Below, piece by piece: positions 45,586 through 54,636 of a stretch of DNA of 64,000 nucleotides. The translations under genes were made by a program, and so were the position numbers. The stretch comes from Bacillota bacterium (lineage in GTDB: Bacteria; Bacillota; Clostridia; Acetivibrionales; JAMNXU01). Location: contig JAMNXU010000027.1 in assembly GCA_023623175.1 (NCBI GenBank), forward strand, positions 24,389-88,388, written 5' to 3'. Numbering within the stretch: position 1 is the first letter of the stretch; every line of letters starts with the position of its first letter. A model generated the notes under the pieces. It was not told the origin of the DNA. It did no database searches and saw nothing but the letters and a program-made list of their open reading frames with translations.

Positions 45586-46305
45586 TCATTGGCCTGATTG
45601 CAAATTGCCTTTTTGATTGTTTTTTTGCCTGCCAGGGGTTTTCTTCTGCAGGTAAAGATTTCCCTGGGGGTCAAGACACGCAAAAAGTACGTTTTTCACG
45701 TCCCGGACATTGTATTTTTCGAGTTCGGCCATCAGCCAGTTCTCATCGAGATTGGCTTTTTTAAGATGTTCGTAAACTATATGGCCGTCAACAATCATGT
45801 CAAGCGGCATTCCTTCATAGCCTGTCTGAATATTCAGGTCTTTCGGTGTAACAGGTCTGCTTTGGGATTTCGGAATAATGCTCAGCTGCCCGTTGGTTTC
45901 AAGTATGGCGAACTCTACATCAGCAATATTTGGTACATTTTTGATCCTGAGCTGTTCCATGAGGTCGTTGAAGGTGAACATCTCATTGCGGAACGCCTCC
46001 TCGCGGATTTTTCCGTTTTCAATCAGAATACGGGGCTTTCCGTCAATTATAGTCCTGGCTTTTATGCTTTTAAGGGTTATAAGGGACAAAGCCATCTGGG
46101 CAATGAGCAGCGTAATTATGGGAATTATGCCGTGAGCCAACGGTATGCGTGTATCCTGCATCGGAACGGCAGCAAGTTCAGAAAACATGATGGCCACCAC
46201 CAGTTCAAAAGGCTGGAGCTGGCCCAACTGTCTTTTTCCCATCAGCCTCATTGAAATAATCACAAGCACGTACAGTATCAATGTTCGGAAAAAAGTTACT
46301 ATCAC
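45586..46305 (-). CDS. DUF421 (YetF/YrbG-like) membrane protein
   Basis: 239 residues from a GTG. Three N-terminal membrane helices are followed by two copies of the small cytoplasmic YetF fold; signatures are RLMGKRQLGQLQPFELVVAI and RTIIDGKPRILIENGKI. The family is linked to spore and stress biology in Bacillus, without a fixed biochemical role. Its stop is 23 bases before the DUF4363 start on the same strand, so the two form an operon. Confidence 0.9.
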   Translation of the reverse strand: MIVTFFRTLILYVLVIISMRLMGKRQLGQLQPFELVVAIMFSELAAVPMQDTRIPLAHGIIPIITLLIAQMALSLITLKSIKARTIIDGKPRILIENGKIREEAFRNEMFTFNDLMEQLRIKNVPNIADVEFAILETNGQLSIIPKSQSRPVTPKDLNIQTGYEGMPLDMIVDGHIVYEHLKKANLDENWLMAELEKYNVRDVKNVLFACLDPQGNLYLQKKTPGRQKNNQKGNLQSGQ

Positions 46306-46627
46306 TATACCATCCCCAATTATTTTCCAATATTAAGCTTGAACAAAAATATTTAATCAATTATATTATTCTTTAAACAGGATTATTTAAACTTGCAGCC
46401 CGCATGTTATTAATAACCAGTGGCTATACAAAAGCGGCACAAGTGTTATAATATAGTAACATTATAGTAACATTGGACATTAATACTGCAGAATCACGGC
46501 TGGAAGCAACTTAAGTAGCCAAAACAGGCCAGGTATTTGAAACAGGTGTTTCATGCAGTTTTTTGGGCAAGTATTTATATACAAGCGTTTATTGCAAGTT
46601 TAAACGGAAGCATGGGAGGATTTCAGG
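46306..46627. promoter_or_regulatory. tyrS upstream region
   Basis: TATAAT at 46447-46452 is a possible -10, and ATAGTAACATT is repeated in tandem at 46453-46474, directly after it. There is no T-box signature, although many clostridial tyrS genes have one. GGGAGG lies before the ATG. Confidence 0.4.
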
Positions 46628-47860
46628 ATGAACAGTGTAAATGTTTATGACATTTTGCAGGAGAGGGGATTCATTGAACAGGTCACCCACGAGGAGGAAG
46701 TCAGGGAACTTCTCAGGAATGAAAAAGTCACATTTTATATAGGTTTTGACCCGACAGCGGACAGTTTGCACGTGGGACACTTTCTGCAGCTCATGGTCAT
46801 GTCCCATATGCAGAGGGCCGGTCACAAGCCGATTGTGCTTATCGGCGGAGGAACGGCCATGGTCGGGGATCCGAGCGGCAGGACCGACATGCGCAAGATG
46901 ATGACGCGCGAGCAGATTGAACACAATGCCGAGTGTTTCAAAAAGCAAATTTCGAAATTCATAGACTTCAGCAACGGCAGGGCGCTGATGGTGGACAATT
47001 CCGACTGGCTTCTGAAACTGAATTACGTTGAATTTTTAAGGGAAATAGGCGTCCATTTTTCAGTCAACAGGATGCTCACCGCGGAATGTTTCAAGAGCAG
47101 GCTGGAAAGGGGACTTTCTTTCATCGAGTTCAATTACATGCTCATGCAAAGCTATGATTTCCTCGAGTTGTTCAGGAAGTACAACTGCCGCATGCAGATG
47201 GGAGGAAATGACCAGTGGTCGAACATAATCGGCGGAGTTGAGCTCATAAGAAGGGTTGAAGGCGCTGAAGCCTACGGGATGACGTTTACGCTGCTGACCA
47301 CGTCAGAGGGCAAGAAGATGGGCAAAACCGAAAGCGGAGCTATCTGGCTTGACCCTGAAAAGACTTCGCCCTACGAGTTCTACCAGTACTGGAGAAACAT
47401 CCACGACAACGACGTTGAAAAATGCCTTGCGCTGCTTACTTTCATACCGATGGACGAGGTCCGAAGGCTGTCGTCGTTCAGGGACGCCCGCATTAATGAG
47501 GCGAAAAAGATCCTGGCATACGAGGTTACAAAGCTTGTCCACGGCGAGGAAGAAGCACTGAAAGCCCAAAGGGCAGCAGAGGCGCTCTTTGAAAATAAGG
47601 GCGACGCCGAAAGCGTCCCGGGGATTGAAGTTGGAGCCGATGAAATAAAGGATGGAATAAAACTGGTCGACTTGCTTGTAAAGGCCGGGCTGACGCCTTC
47701 GAAGAGCGAGGCGAGGAGGGCTGTCCAGCAGGGTGGAGTATATCTCAACGATGAAAAAATAAGCGACATCGAATATGTAGTCAGCGCCGGTAACTTCAGT
47801 GAAGGCGCGCTTATGCTGCGCAGGGGAAAGAAGAATTACTGCCGGGTCAGGGTGGTTTAA
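46628..47860 (+). CDS. tyrS: Tyrosyl-tRNA synthetase
   Basis: 410 residues, class I. The HIGH-type motif DSLHVGHF is near residue 45, the tyrosine pocket in [14 protein letters not shown], the KMSKS-type motif KMGKTESG near 230, and the C-terminal S4 RNA-binding domain at about 345-405 ([19 protein letters not shown]). It charges tRNA-Tyr. Confidence 0.96.
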   Translation: MNSVNVYDILQERGFIEQVTHEEEVRELLRNEKVTFYIGFDPTADSLHVGHFLQLMVMSHMQRAGHKPIVLIGGGTAMVGDPSGRTDMRKMMTREQIEHNAECFKKQISKFIDFSNGRALMVDNSDWLLKLNYVEFLREIGVHFSVNRMLTAECFKSRLERGLSFIEFNYMLMQSYDFLELFRKYNCRMQMGGNDQWSNIIGGVELIRRVEGAEAYGMTFTLLTTSEGKKMGKTESGAIWLDPEKTSPYEFYQYWRNIHDNDVEKCLALLTFIPMDEVRRLSSFRDARINEAKKILAYEVTKLVHGEEEALKAQRAAEALFENKGDAESVPGIEVGADEIKDGIKLVDLLVKAGLTPSKSEARRAVQQGGVYLNDEKISDIEYVVSAGNFSEGALMLRRGKKNYCRVRVV

Positions 47861-48068
47861 TCCGGCTGACAGACATCTGTGTTTTTTCACGGATTTTCAG
47901 CCGACAGTCCGGGAGCAGGCAAACATGTCTGCTTTCTTTTTTTATCAGGCGGCATGGTATTTTAAACGGCATGATATAAATCACAGACCGACCTCCGGTT
48001 TTACGGTATTATTTGATAAGAAAAACGTAAGGTCAAAACCATTTGCGAAATACAAGGAGGTTGTTTTA

Positions 48069-48821
48069 ATGGCAGTAAGAAAGATTATTGAAATTGACGA
48101 AGAAAAGTGCAACGGCTGCGGCCTGTGTGTGCCGAGCTGCGCTGAAGGAGCAATCCAGATAATTGACGGAAAAGCAAGGCTTGTAAAGGATTCCTACTGT
48201 GACGGCCTGGGCGCGTGCCTTGGTCATTGTCCCCAGGGAGCTCTCCGTATTATAGAGAGAGAGGCTGAGGATTTCAATGAAGAAGAAGCCAGGAAGTTTG
48301 CCGAAAGCGTCAGGGCTGCCAGACAGAGGCAAGCTTTTTTCCACCATCATCGCGGGGGAGGCGGATGCCCAGGAAGCCGCATGCGGGTTATAAAGGAGCG
48401 TAAAACCGCCGGCGAGGAAACGGCAGTTGAAAATTCCGATATCAGTGTTTCCATCAGGTCCCAGCTTCGCCAGTGGCCTGTTCAGCTTGATCTTGTACCG
48501 GTAAAGGCGCCCTGGTTTGAAAATGCCGACCTTCTCGTCTGCGCCGACTGCGTGCCCTTTGCCTGTGCCAATTTCCATCTCAGGCTGCTCAAGGGAAAGA
48601 CGCTGGTTATCGGATGTCCCAAGCTTGATGACGTGGGAGGATATGTTGACAAGCTTGCGGAAATTTTAATGAACAACAATATCAGGAGCATAACAGTAGC
48701 CCACATGGAAGTGCCGTGCTGCTCGGGCATTGTTCGCGCCGTTGAAACCGCACTGGCCATCGCGGGCAGCGACGTTCCGGTTCATAATGTTACGATTTCC
48801 ATTGACGGGGAAATTATGTAA
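48069..48821 (+). CDS. 4Fe-4S dicluster ferredoxin-domain protein
   Basis: 250 residues from an ATG with AAGGAGG upstream; codons before it in the same frame were excluded. Two clusters are bound by CNGCGLCVPSC (14-24) and CDGLGACLGHCP (44-55). A His/Gly-rich link (FFHHHRGGGGCPG) and a second domain with RSQLRQWPVQLDLVPV, LVCADCVPFACANFH and VIGCPKLDD plus a late PCCSG follow. It belongs to a group of putative electron-transfer or redox-sensing proteins of anaerobes with no fixed role. It lies just before a PocR regulator and corrinoid protein. Confidence 0.85.
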   Translation: MAVRKIIEIDEEKCNGCGLCVPSCAEGAIQIIDGKARLVKDSYCDGLGACLGHCPQGALRIIEREAEDFNEEEARKFAESVRAARQRQAFFHHHRGGGGCPGSRMRVIKERKTAGEETAVENSDISVSIRSQLRQWPVQLDLVPVKAPWFENADLLVCADCVPFACANFHLRLLKGKTLVIGCPKLDDVGGYVDKLAEILMNNNIRSITVAHMEVPCCSGIVRAVETALAIAGSDVPVHNVTISIDGEIM

Positions 48822-49013
48822 ATAAAATTTAAAATCATGTAAAAATTAAAAATTACAAAAAACAAAAATTTATTTCAATACCTCTTGTTTAAGGCAGTAG
48901 TAATATATAAATGTTACACTCGTCCGGTGCGTCGGTTCCCCCGGTATCATCCATTTACAGGCCGGGGACATTCTGATAGAATTAATTACATCCTTTATTG
49001 GAAGAGTGAGACG

Positions 49014-50315
49014 ATGGCCTACGTCAGGGATAATGGTGATAACGGTTTTGATCTGTCGACGGCGATTTCGTGCGCCGACACCTACAGCCGTTCGGTAGGC
49101 GTCGGCGTCACAATTATTGATTCCGGCGGCCGGATCCTGTATTCAACTGAAAAGGACAGAAAGGTCTGCAGCCTGTGCTGCGAGATAAATTCAGGGAAGA
49201 ACGGGGCGCAGAGCTGCTCGAGCACGTATTTGCTTTACGGAAGCTACCAGGCTGAAAGATTCGGGGGCAAGTATATTTTTTTCTGTCCGTTGGGCCTGGC
49301 TCACTGGGCTTCTCCCATTACGGCAGACGGTTCAATGAGGGGGGCCATTCTCGGGGGGCCCGCGATGCTCCTCGAGCCCGATGATTTTTTAATTGACGAT
49401 ATTATAAACAAGTTTGACGTATCCGAGGATATCCATAAAAGGCTCAGGGAATACATCAACGAGGCGCCCGTCATTAAAACGGAGAAAGCCAACAGCCTGG
49501 CCGATTTGCTCTATATTGTCGCATCGTATCTTTCAACGCCCGACAGCGACTATTATGCCGATGCGAAGGAACAAATGGAGCAGCAGTCGGATATCTCCGA
49601 ATACGTTCAGCATATAAAAACCGTGGGCGACGCAGGGGAATGCGGAACCTATCCCCTTGAGAAGGAAAAGGAACTGATGTCGCTGATTTCCATAGGCGAC
49701 AAGGCCAATTCCCAGAGAGTGCTCAACGAGATTTTCGGGCATATATTTTTCTCCTCGGGGGGCAATTTCGAGGTTATAAAGTCGAGGGTCCTTGAACTTA
49801 TTGTTTTGCTTTCAAGGGCGGCGCTCGAAGGCGGAGCGGACATTGAACAGATTTTCGGACTGAATTACCGGTACCTGTCGCAGATACACAAGTTTGAAAC
49901 CGTGGAGGAGCTGACCTACTGGCTGTCAAAAATAATGGCGCGCTTCACCGACTGCGTGTTCAATCTCGTCGACGTGAAGCACGTGGACGTAATTTACCGC
50001 GCAATAAGCTATATAAGGCAGAACTACATGAAAAAGATCACCCTCGAGGAAGTCGCTTCCCATGTTTATCTCAGTCCTTCGTATTTCAGCAAGATATTCA
50101 AGGACGAGATGAAGTGCAACTTTAATGAATATCTCAATCATGTGAGGATTGAGATGAGCAAAAAGCTCCTGATGGATCCCGGAGTTCCGCTCGTTGACGT
50201 GTCCAGCCTTGTAGGCTACGAGGACCAGAGCTATTTTTCAAAGGTGTTTAAGAAAATTACTGGCGTGAGCCCCGGCAAATACAGGGAAACCAGGGGAAAC
50301 TTAAGAAAAGCGTAA
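49014..50315 (+). CDS. PocR-domain AraC-type transcription regulator
   Basis: 433 residues from the ATG at 49014; the SD is weak. The N-terminal PocR sensor (about 10-175) has the Cys-rich CSLCCEINSGKN and FFCPLGLAHWASPI, a ligand pocket that in relatives senses propanediol, methanol-type substrates or hydrocarbons. The C-terminal AraC domain (about 325-425) has VASHVYLSPSYFSKIFKDEM and LVGYEDQSYFSKVFKKITG. It lies 137 nt before the corrinoid protein gene, so control of methyl transfer is likely (inferred). Confidence 0.88.
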   Translation: MAYVRDNGDNGFDLSTAISCADTYSRSVGVGVTIIDSGGRILYSTEKDRKVCSLCCEINSGKNGAQSCSSTYLLYGSYQAERFGGKYIFFCPLGLAHWASPITADGSMRGAILGGPAMLLEPDDFLIDDIINKFDVSEDIHKRLREYINEAPVIKTEKANSLADLLYIVASYLSTPDSDYYADAKEQMEQQSDISEYVQHIKTVGDAGECGTYPLEKEKELMSLISIGDKANSQRVLNEIFGHIFFSSGGNFEVIKSRVLELIVLLSRAALEGGADIEQIFGLNYRYLSQIHKFETVEELTYWLSKIMARFTDCVFNLVDVKHVDVIYRAISYIRQNYMKKITLEEVASHVYLSPSYFSKIFKDEMKCNFNEYLNHVRIEMSKKLLMDPGVPLVDVSSLVGYEDQSYFSKVFKKITGVSPGKYRETRGNLRKA

Positions 50316-50317
50316 GC

Positions 50318-50344
50318 GGGACAAGAGAACCGTCCCCCTGTCCC
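50318..50344. repeat. Single copy of the 27-nt GGGAC repeat
   Basis: Starts GGGACAAGAGAACCGTCC and ends CTGTCCC, two bases after the stop of the regulator gene. Inverted orientation compared with 53930. Confidence 0.9.
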
Positions 50345-50452
50345 GGTACCGGAAACCAGGATAAGCTTAAGAAAGTAAAAATGTTGAGTAGCTTGTAATA
50401 ATAAAAATTACAGGTTATTATAGAGAAGAAAACAAAACAAGGGGTGGTAATT

Positions 50453-51091
50453 TTGAGTATTTTAAATGAAATATCCCAGTACCTGCAGCAGGGAAGAGCC
50501 AAAAACGTTAAAGAACTGGTTCAGAAAGCTATTGATGAAGGCATTGCTCCCCAAACCATCCTTGAAGAAGGTTTGCTTGCAGGAATGAGCGTTGTGGGAG
50601 AAAAATTCAAGAATAATGAAATCTATGTGCCGGACGTACTTATAGCTGCAAGGGCAATGAATGCCGGTACGGAAATACTCAAGCCCCTGCTGGTTTCCGG
50701 TGGCGTCAAGGCCGTGGGCAAGGTTGTCCTCGGAACGGTAAAGGGCGATTTGCATGACATTGGAAAGAATCTTGTCAGAATGATGATGGAAGGCAAGGGT
50801 CTCGAGGTTATTGACCTGGGCATCGATGTGCCGGCAGAGAAATTCGTACAAACAGCCATCGAGCAGAATGCGCAGATTATTGCATGCTCGGCGCTTCTGA
50901 CCACAACGATGGGCGAGATGAAAAATGTTGTCGAGGCCGCAGTAAAAGCCGGTATCAGGGACAAGGTCACAATAATGGTAGGAGGAGCTCCCGTTACCGA
51001 AAACTTCTGCAAGAGCATCGGAGCGGACATTTATACTGCCGATGCGGCATCAGCTGCCGATGAAGCTGCAAAGGTCTGCAAAGGCCAGTAA
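50453..51091 (+). CDS. Corrinoid (B12-binding) methyl-carrier protein, MtaC/MtbC type
   Basis: 212 residues from a TTG five bases after GGGGTGG. A helical cap (1-85) precedes the B12-binding Rossmann domain with GTVKGDLHDIGKNLV near 97 (DxHxxG, His as lower ligand of cobalt), IDLGIDVP, SALLTTTM and VGGAPVTENFCKSIGAD. Such proteins carry a methyl group between a substrate methyltransferase and an acceptor enzyme. No substrate methyltransferase is adjacent; the UroD-like genes at 11815 and 19215 are possible distant partners. Confidence 0.93.
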   Translation: MSILNEISQYLQQGRAKNVKELVQKAIDEGIAPQTILEEGLLAGMSVVGEKFKNNEIYVPDVLIAARAMNAGTEILKPLLVSGGVKAVGKVVLGTVKGDLHDIGKNLVRMMMEGKGLEVIDLGIDVPAEKFVQTAIEQNAQIIACSALLTTTMGEMKNVVEAAVKAGIRDKVTIMVGGAPVTENFCKSIGADIYTADAASAADEAAKVCKGQ

Positions 51092-51147
51092 TAATCTGCA
51101 AAAGTCAGATGGAGAAGTCAATACAATTAACTGCGACAAATTAACCG

Positions 51148-51183
51148 AAAAAGTGGCCGGAGTATATCCGTTCCACTTTTTTG
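51148..51183 (+). terminator. Terminator after the corrinoid gene
   Basis: AAAAAGTGG and CCACTTTTTT form the outer stem, with CGGA/TCCG inside, followed by T-rich sequence. Confidence 0.88.
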
Positions 51184-51265
51184 TTGTCTTTCGGCGGGTT
51201 ATATTGAAGCGGCAAAACTCATATAAATTTAATTATATGAGGCTCGTAAGCGGGAGGGTAAGGCT

Positions 51266-52495
51266 TTGAAGCGGAAAAGACTGCTGCTTGCCGCAATGGC
51301 TCTGATCATGGTATTTGCCTTCTGCAATACGGTTGCCGCGGATGAGTTTTTGGACAATGAACCTGTCGGCGAATTCTGGAGTGAAGACACAACGGCATAC
51401 GCGCAGGGCAAAATTCCTGACATACAGGCCCAGTCGGGCATTGTGATGGACGCGGAGACAGGAAGGATCCTTTACGAGAAAAACGCTTATGTGCGCCGTC
51501 CCATGGCAAGCACCACCAAAATAATGACGGCAATCCTCGCAATTGAAAAAGGAAACCTCGAGGACATAGTGACGGTGAGCCAGAGGGCTGCTTCCGTCGG
51601 GGGCTCGGACATCGGGCTTAAAAAGGGCGACAGGTATACGCTCTGGGAATTGCTTTTGGGAATGATGCTGAACTCAGGAAATGATGCAGCAATTGCGATA
51701 GCCGAGCACATTGGGGGCACGCTTGAAAATTTTGTTGACATGATGAACAAGCGGGCCGCGGAACTGGGAGCATTCAACACGAGTTTCAAATCACCCCACG
51801 GGCTCGACGCCCCGGGGCATTACTCGACAGCCTATGACCTTGCGGTAATTACAAGGCATGCATTAAAAAATCCTACTTTTTCAAGAATTGTGGCCATGAC
51901 CGACGCTTCGGCACGGGACAAGAATTTTCACAATACTAACGAGATGCTGCACCTTTATCCCGGCACCGACGGCGTAAAAACCGGCTACACCGGGAAAGCG
52001 GGACGCTGTCTTGTCACTTCGGCTACGCGCAACGGCATGCGCCTGATTTCCGTTGTTTTGAACTGTCCCTCCAGGAGCGCAAGGGCAAAAAGCAGCAAAA
52101 CAATACTTGACTATGCCTTTGAAAACTACAGACCACACACGCTCGTGGAAAGTGGAGAGGTTATCGGGTTTGTAAGGGTGGAGAAAGGCATAACGGAAAC
52201 GATCCCGCTCAAGGCTGCCGAAGAAATAAGGCTACCGATGACGAATGACGAAATTGCGAATTTAATGAAATTCAGCAGTTTACCTGAAAAACTGGTAGCG
52301 CCGGTACAGGCCAATATCCCCGTGGGAAGGCTTACCTTTGTAGTATCCGGCAGGGAGATAGCCTCGACCATGGTTATAACGGCGGAACAGTCGATGCGCA
52401 AGGATTTCAATTATTATCTGAGAAGAATATTAAGCACATGGCTTAAGCTGGTGAAATTGCTTAATGTATCGGTAATTTTGGATTGGTTGGGCTGA
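51266..52495 (+). CDS. D-alanyl-D-alanine carboxypeptidase, DacF-like
   Basis: 409 residues from a TTG with GGGAGGG upstream; signal peptide (about 1-25). Penicillin-binding motifs are STTKIMTAI (SxxK near 82), SGN near 138 and KTGYTGKAG near 239. The C-terminal beta domain (about 285-370) and a basic amphipathic end fit a class 5 low-molecular-mass PBP that trims the terminal D-Ala of peptidoglycan. Acts at the outer membrane face. Confidence 0.93.
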   Translation: MKRKRLLLAAMALIMVFAFCNTVAADEFLDNEPVGEFWSEDTTAYAQGKIPDIQAQSGIVMDAETGRILYEKNAYVRRPMASTTKIMTAILAIEKGNLEDIVTVSQRAASVGGSDIGLKKGDRYTLWELLLGMMLNSGNDAAIAIAEHIGGTLENFVDMMNKRAAELGAFNTSFKSPHGLDAPGHYSTAYDLAVITRHALKNPTFSRIVAMTDASARDKNFHNTNEMLHLYPGTDGVKTGYTGKAGRCLVTSATRNGMRLISVVLNCPSRSARAKSSKTILDYAFENYRPHTLVESGEVIGFVRVEKGITETIPLKAAEEIRLPMTNDEIANLMKFSSLPEKLVAPVQANIPVGRLTFVVSGREIASTMVITAEQSMRKDFNYYLRRILSTWLKLVKLLNVSVILDWLG

Positions 52496-52600
52496 TCTGC
52501 AAATACTGCAAGTACATGTCTTGCCTGCAATTATTAATAAAAACTGCTTGCAGGCTAAGGTTAAATTCTTTGTTTATGATTTATTAATCCAGGGACATGG

Positions 52601-52636
52601 TATAATAAACCTGCTGGTATGAAAGGCAGGTTTTTT
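52601..52636 (+). promoter_or_regulatory. Extended -10 promoter overlapping a terminator-like hairpin
   Basis: TGGTATAAT (-10 at 52601-52606) is followed by AACCTGC...GCAGGTT (52608-52632) and six T, directly before the radical SAM ATG at 52638. The hairpin may end dacF transcription, or shape the very short leader of the radical SAM mRNA. Confidence 0.5.
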
Positions 52637-52637
52637 C

Positions 52638-54419
52638 ATGAGGACGGTTATTGTTTCGCTTAATTCAAAATACATACATTCGTCCCTGGCCGCGTGGTAT
52701 CTTAAAGCCGCGTGCGACAGCCGGTGCGGGGAAGTTATTGTTTTCGAGTCAACGATTAATGAGCACCCCGACAGGATAATGTCGGCCGTTTACGGATACA
52801 AACCCGACGTTATAGCTTTTTCGTGCTACATATGGAATATTGAGATGGTTCTTGAGCTTGCGGAAAATCTTAAGAAAGTGCTCGACAATCCCGTCATAAT
52901 CCTCGGGGGACCGGAAGTCTCGTTTGATTCCGCTGATATTCTGGACAGGTACCCGTTTGTCGACTTTATTCTTTCAGGAGAAGGAGAAATATCCTTTCCG
53001 CGGCTTTTGGTGATGTTGCAGGGCGGCCGGGGCAATTTTGACGATATCGAGGGACTGAACCGTCGCGAAAACGGGAAAGTCATCAGTGACGGCAGGTACG
53101 CCGTAGTGAAAAACCTGTCTGAAATACCGTCTCCGTATTCCGATGAAATGCTTGAAAATGTGAAAGACAGGATAGTTTATTATGAATCGTCAAGGGGATG
53201 CCCCTTTTCCTGCTCTTACTGCATGTCTTCAATATTAAGCGGAGTCAGGTACTTTCCCCTGGAGAGGGTTTATGCGGATCTCGAGAAACTCGTAAGCCAT
53301 GGCGTACGACAAATCAAGTTTGTTGACAGGACATTCAACTGCAATCCGGCAAGAGCATGCGAAATATTCAAACATATAATGACGCGCTTCGGAGACCTTA
53401 ACAGGTCCGTGAATTTTCACTTTGAAGCGGCGGCTGATCTTTTCAGTGATGAAATGCTGGAATTGCTGGCTGAAGCGCCCGAAGGCCTTATTCAATTTGA
53501 GATCGGCATCCAGAGCACCAATACCGCTACTCTCGAAGCCGTCTCCAGGAAATCCGACCTTGGGAAGGCTTTTGAAAACATCAGGAAGCTCCTCGAAAGA
53601 AACAACATCCACATACACCTCGACCTGATAGCGGGCCTGCCCCATGAAAATCCCGGGCTTTTCAGGAAATCGTTCAATGAAGTTTATGGGATGTTTCCCC
53701 ATCATTTCCAGCTGGGCTTTTTAAAGCTGCTCAAGGGCTCGGAAATACGAAAGCAGGCAAGGGAACACGGCTACAGGTTTAAAAGCCGCCCGCCCTACGA
53801 AGTGCTGGAGAATAATTACATGCGCTACGGCGATATTGTTGAGCTCAAGCAGATTGAAGAACTCGTGGAGCGGTATCACAACTCGGGAAAATTCAGGCAT
53901 ACCCTTTCGTATTTATTTGCAGCGGGATTGGGACACGGGGACGGTTCTCTTGTCCCACCCTATGAGTTTTACCGGGAACTGGCACAATATTGCGCACGGA
54001 ACGGATTTCTGGACCGCGCCGTATCTGCGAGGGAGCTTTACGGCATAATGCTGGATTTTGCAAAAGACACCGGAAGGTATGATGTACGCGTACTAAACGA
54101 GCTGCTCAAACTCGATTTTCTTTCATCAGACCGGTCCCGCAGCCTGCCTCCGGGCATTGAAAGAATTCACCGCGACTTTTTCGGAGCGGCATGCCGCAAA
54201 TTCCTGGAGAACAGGGATAACCTCGCACGATTCCTTCCTGCTTTGGCCGATTTATCAACGGGCGAAATCCTGAAAAGAGTGCATTTTGAAATTTTTCAAT
54301 TCAAAGGGAAACCGTCGGTTTATTTGTTTGATTATGAGAACCGCAGCAGGGTCACTGGCTTATACCGTTATGTAGATGTAACCGATGCGTTTGACCTTAC
54401 CCCGGGCTCTTTTCGGTAA
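52638..54419 (+). CDS. B12-binding-type radical SAM protein with DUF4080
   Basis: 593 residues. The N-terminal B12-binding-like domain (about 1-140: HSSLAAWYLKA, then PVIILGGPEVSFD) lacks the DxHxxG His motif. The radical SAM core has SRGCPFSCSYCMSS near 186 (4Fe-4S), and the C-terminal third is DUF4080-like. A 27-nt GGGAC repeat sits in frame at residues about 431-440, adding GHGDGSLVP without breaking the gene. The reaction is unknown; relatives are common in anaerobes. Confidence 0.88.
   Translation: MRTVIVSLNSKYIHSSLAAWYLKAACDSRCGEVIVFESTINEHPDRIMSAVYGYKPDVIAFSCYIWNIEMVLELAENLKKVLDNPVIILGGPEVSFDSADILDRYPFVDFILSGEGEISFPRLLVMLQGGRGNFDDIEGLNRRENGKVISDGRYAVVKNLSEIPSPYSDEMLENVKDRIVYYESSRGCPFSCSYCMSSILSGVRYFPLERVYADLEKLVSHGVRQIKFVDRTFNCNPARACEIFKHIMTRFGDLNRSVNFHFEAAADLFSDEMLELLAEAPEGLIQFEIGIQSTNTATLEAVSRKSDLGKAFENIRKLLERNNIHIHLDLIAGLPHENPGLFRKSFNEVYGMFPHHFQLGFLKLLKGSEIRKQAREHGYRFKSRPPYEVLENNYMRYGDIVELKQIEELVERYHNSGKFRHTLSYLFAAGLGHGDGSLVPPYEFYRELAQYCARNGFLDRAVSARELYGIMLDFAKDTGRYDVRVLNELLKLDFLSSDRSRSLPPGIERIHRDFFGAACRKFLENRDNLARFLPALADLSTGEILKRVHFEIFQFKGKPSVYLFDYENRSRVTGLYRYVDVTDAFDLTPGSFR
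53930..53956. repeat. 27-nt GGGAC repeat inserted in frame in a coding region
   Basis: Starts GGGACACGGGGACGG, ends CTTGTCCC; nine codons exactly. It is nearly the same as the unit at 35533. The gene reads open through it. Confidence 0.92.
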
Positions 54420-54636
54420 AACCGGCCAGCACGTAATAAAAAAAGTCTTTAATATATTATCTTTAATATAATTATAAAAAAAGTCCTTCAAATGTAATTT
54501 AAGATCCTTTTTTCCCGATTCCCATTCGACATTATTTTCACCGAAAAGATTTTTGTGGAAAAAATTATAAAAAACTGTTCCTAAATGTAAAATTTTGTTA
54601 TATAATATAATTAATTACATTTTGGAGGATGATACG

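Noticed and set aside
45598..46254. 218-codon plus-strand ORF
   Set aside because: It is antisense to the clear DUF421 gene and has no start signals.
46306..46627. T-box riboswitch before tyrS
   Set aside because: The conserved AGGGTGG/T-box core and the terminator/antiterminator pair could not be found in this stretch.
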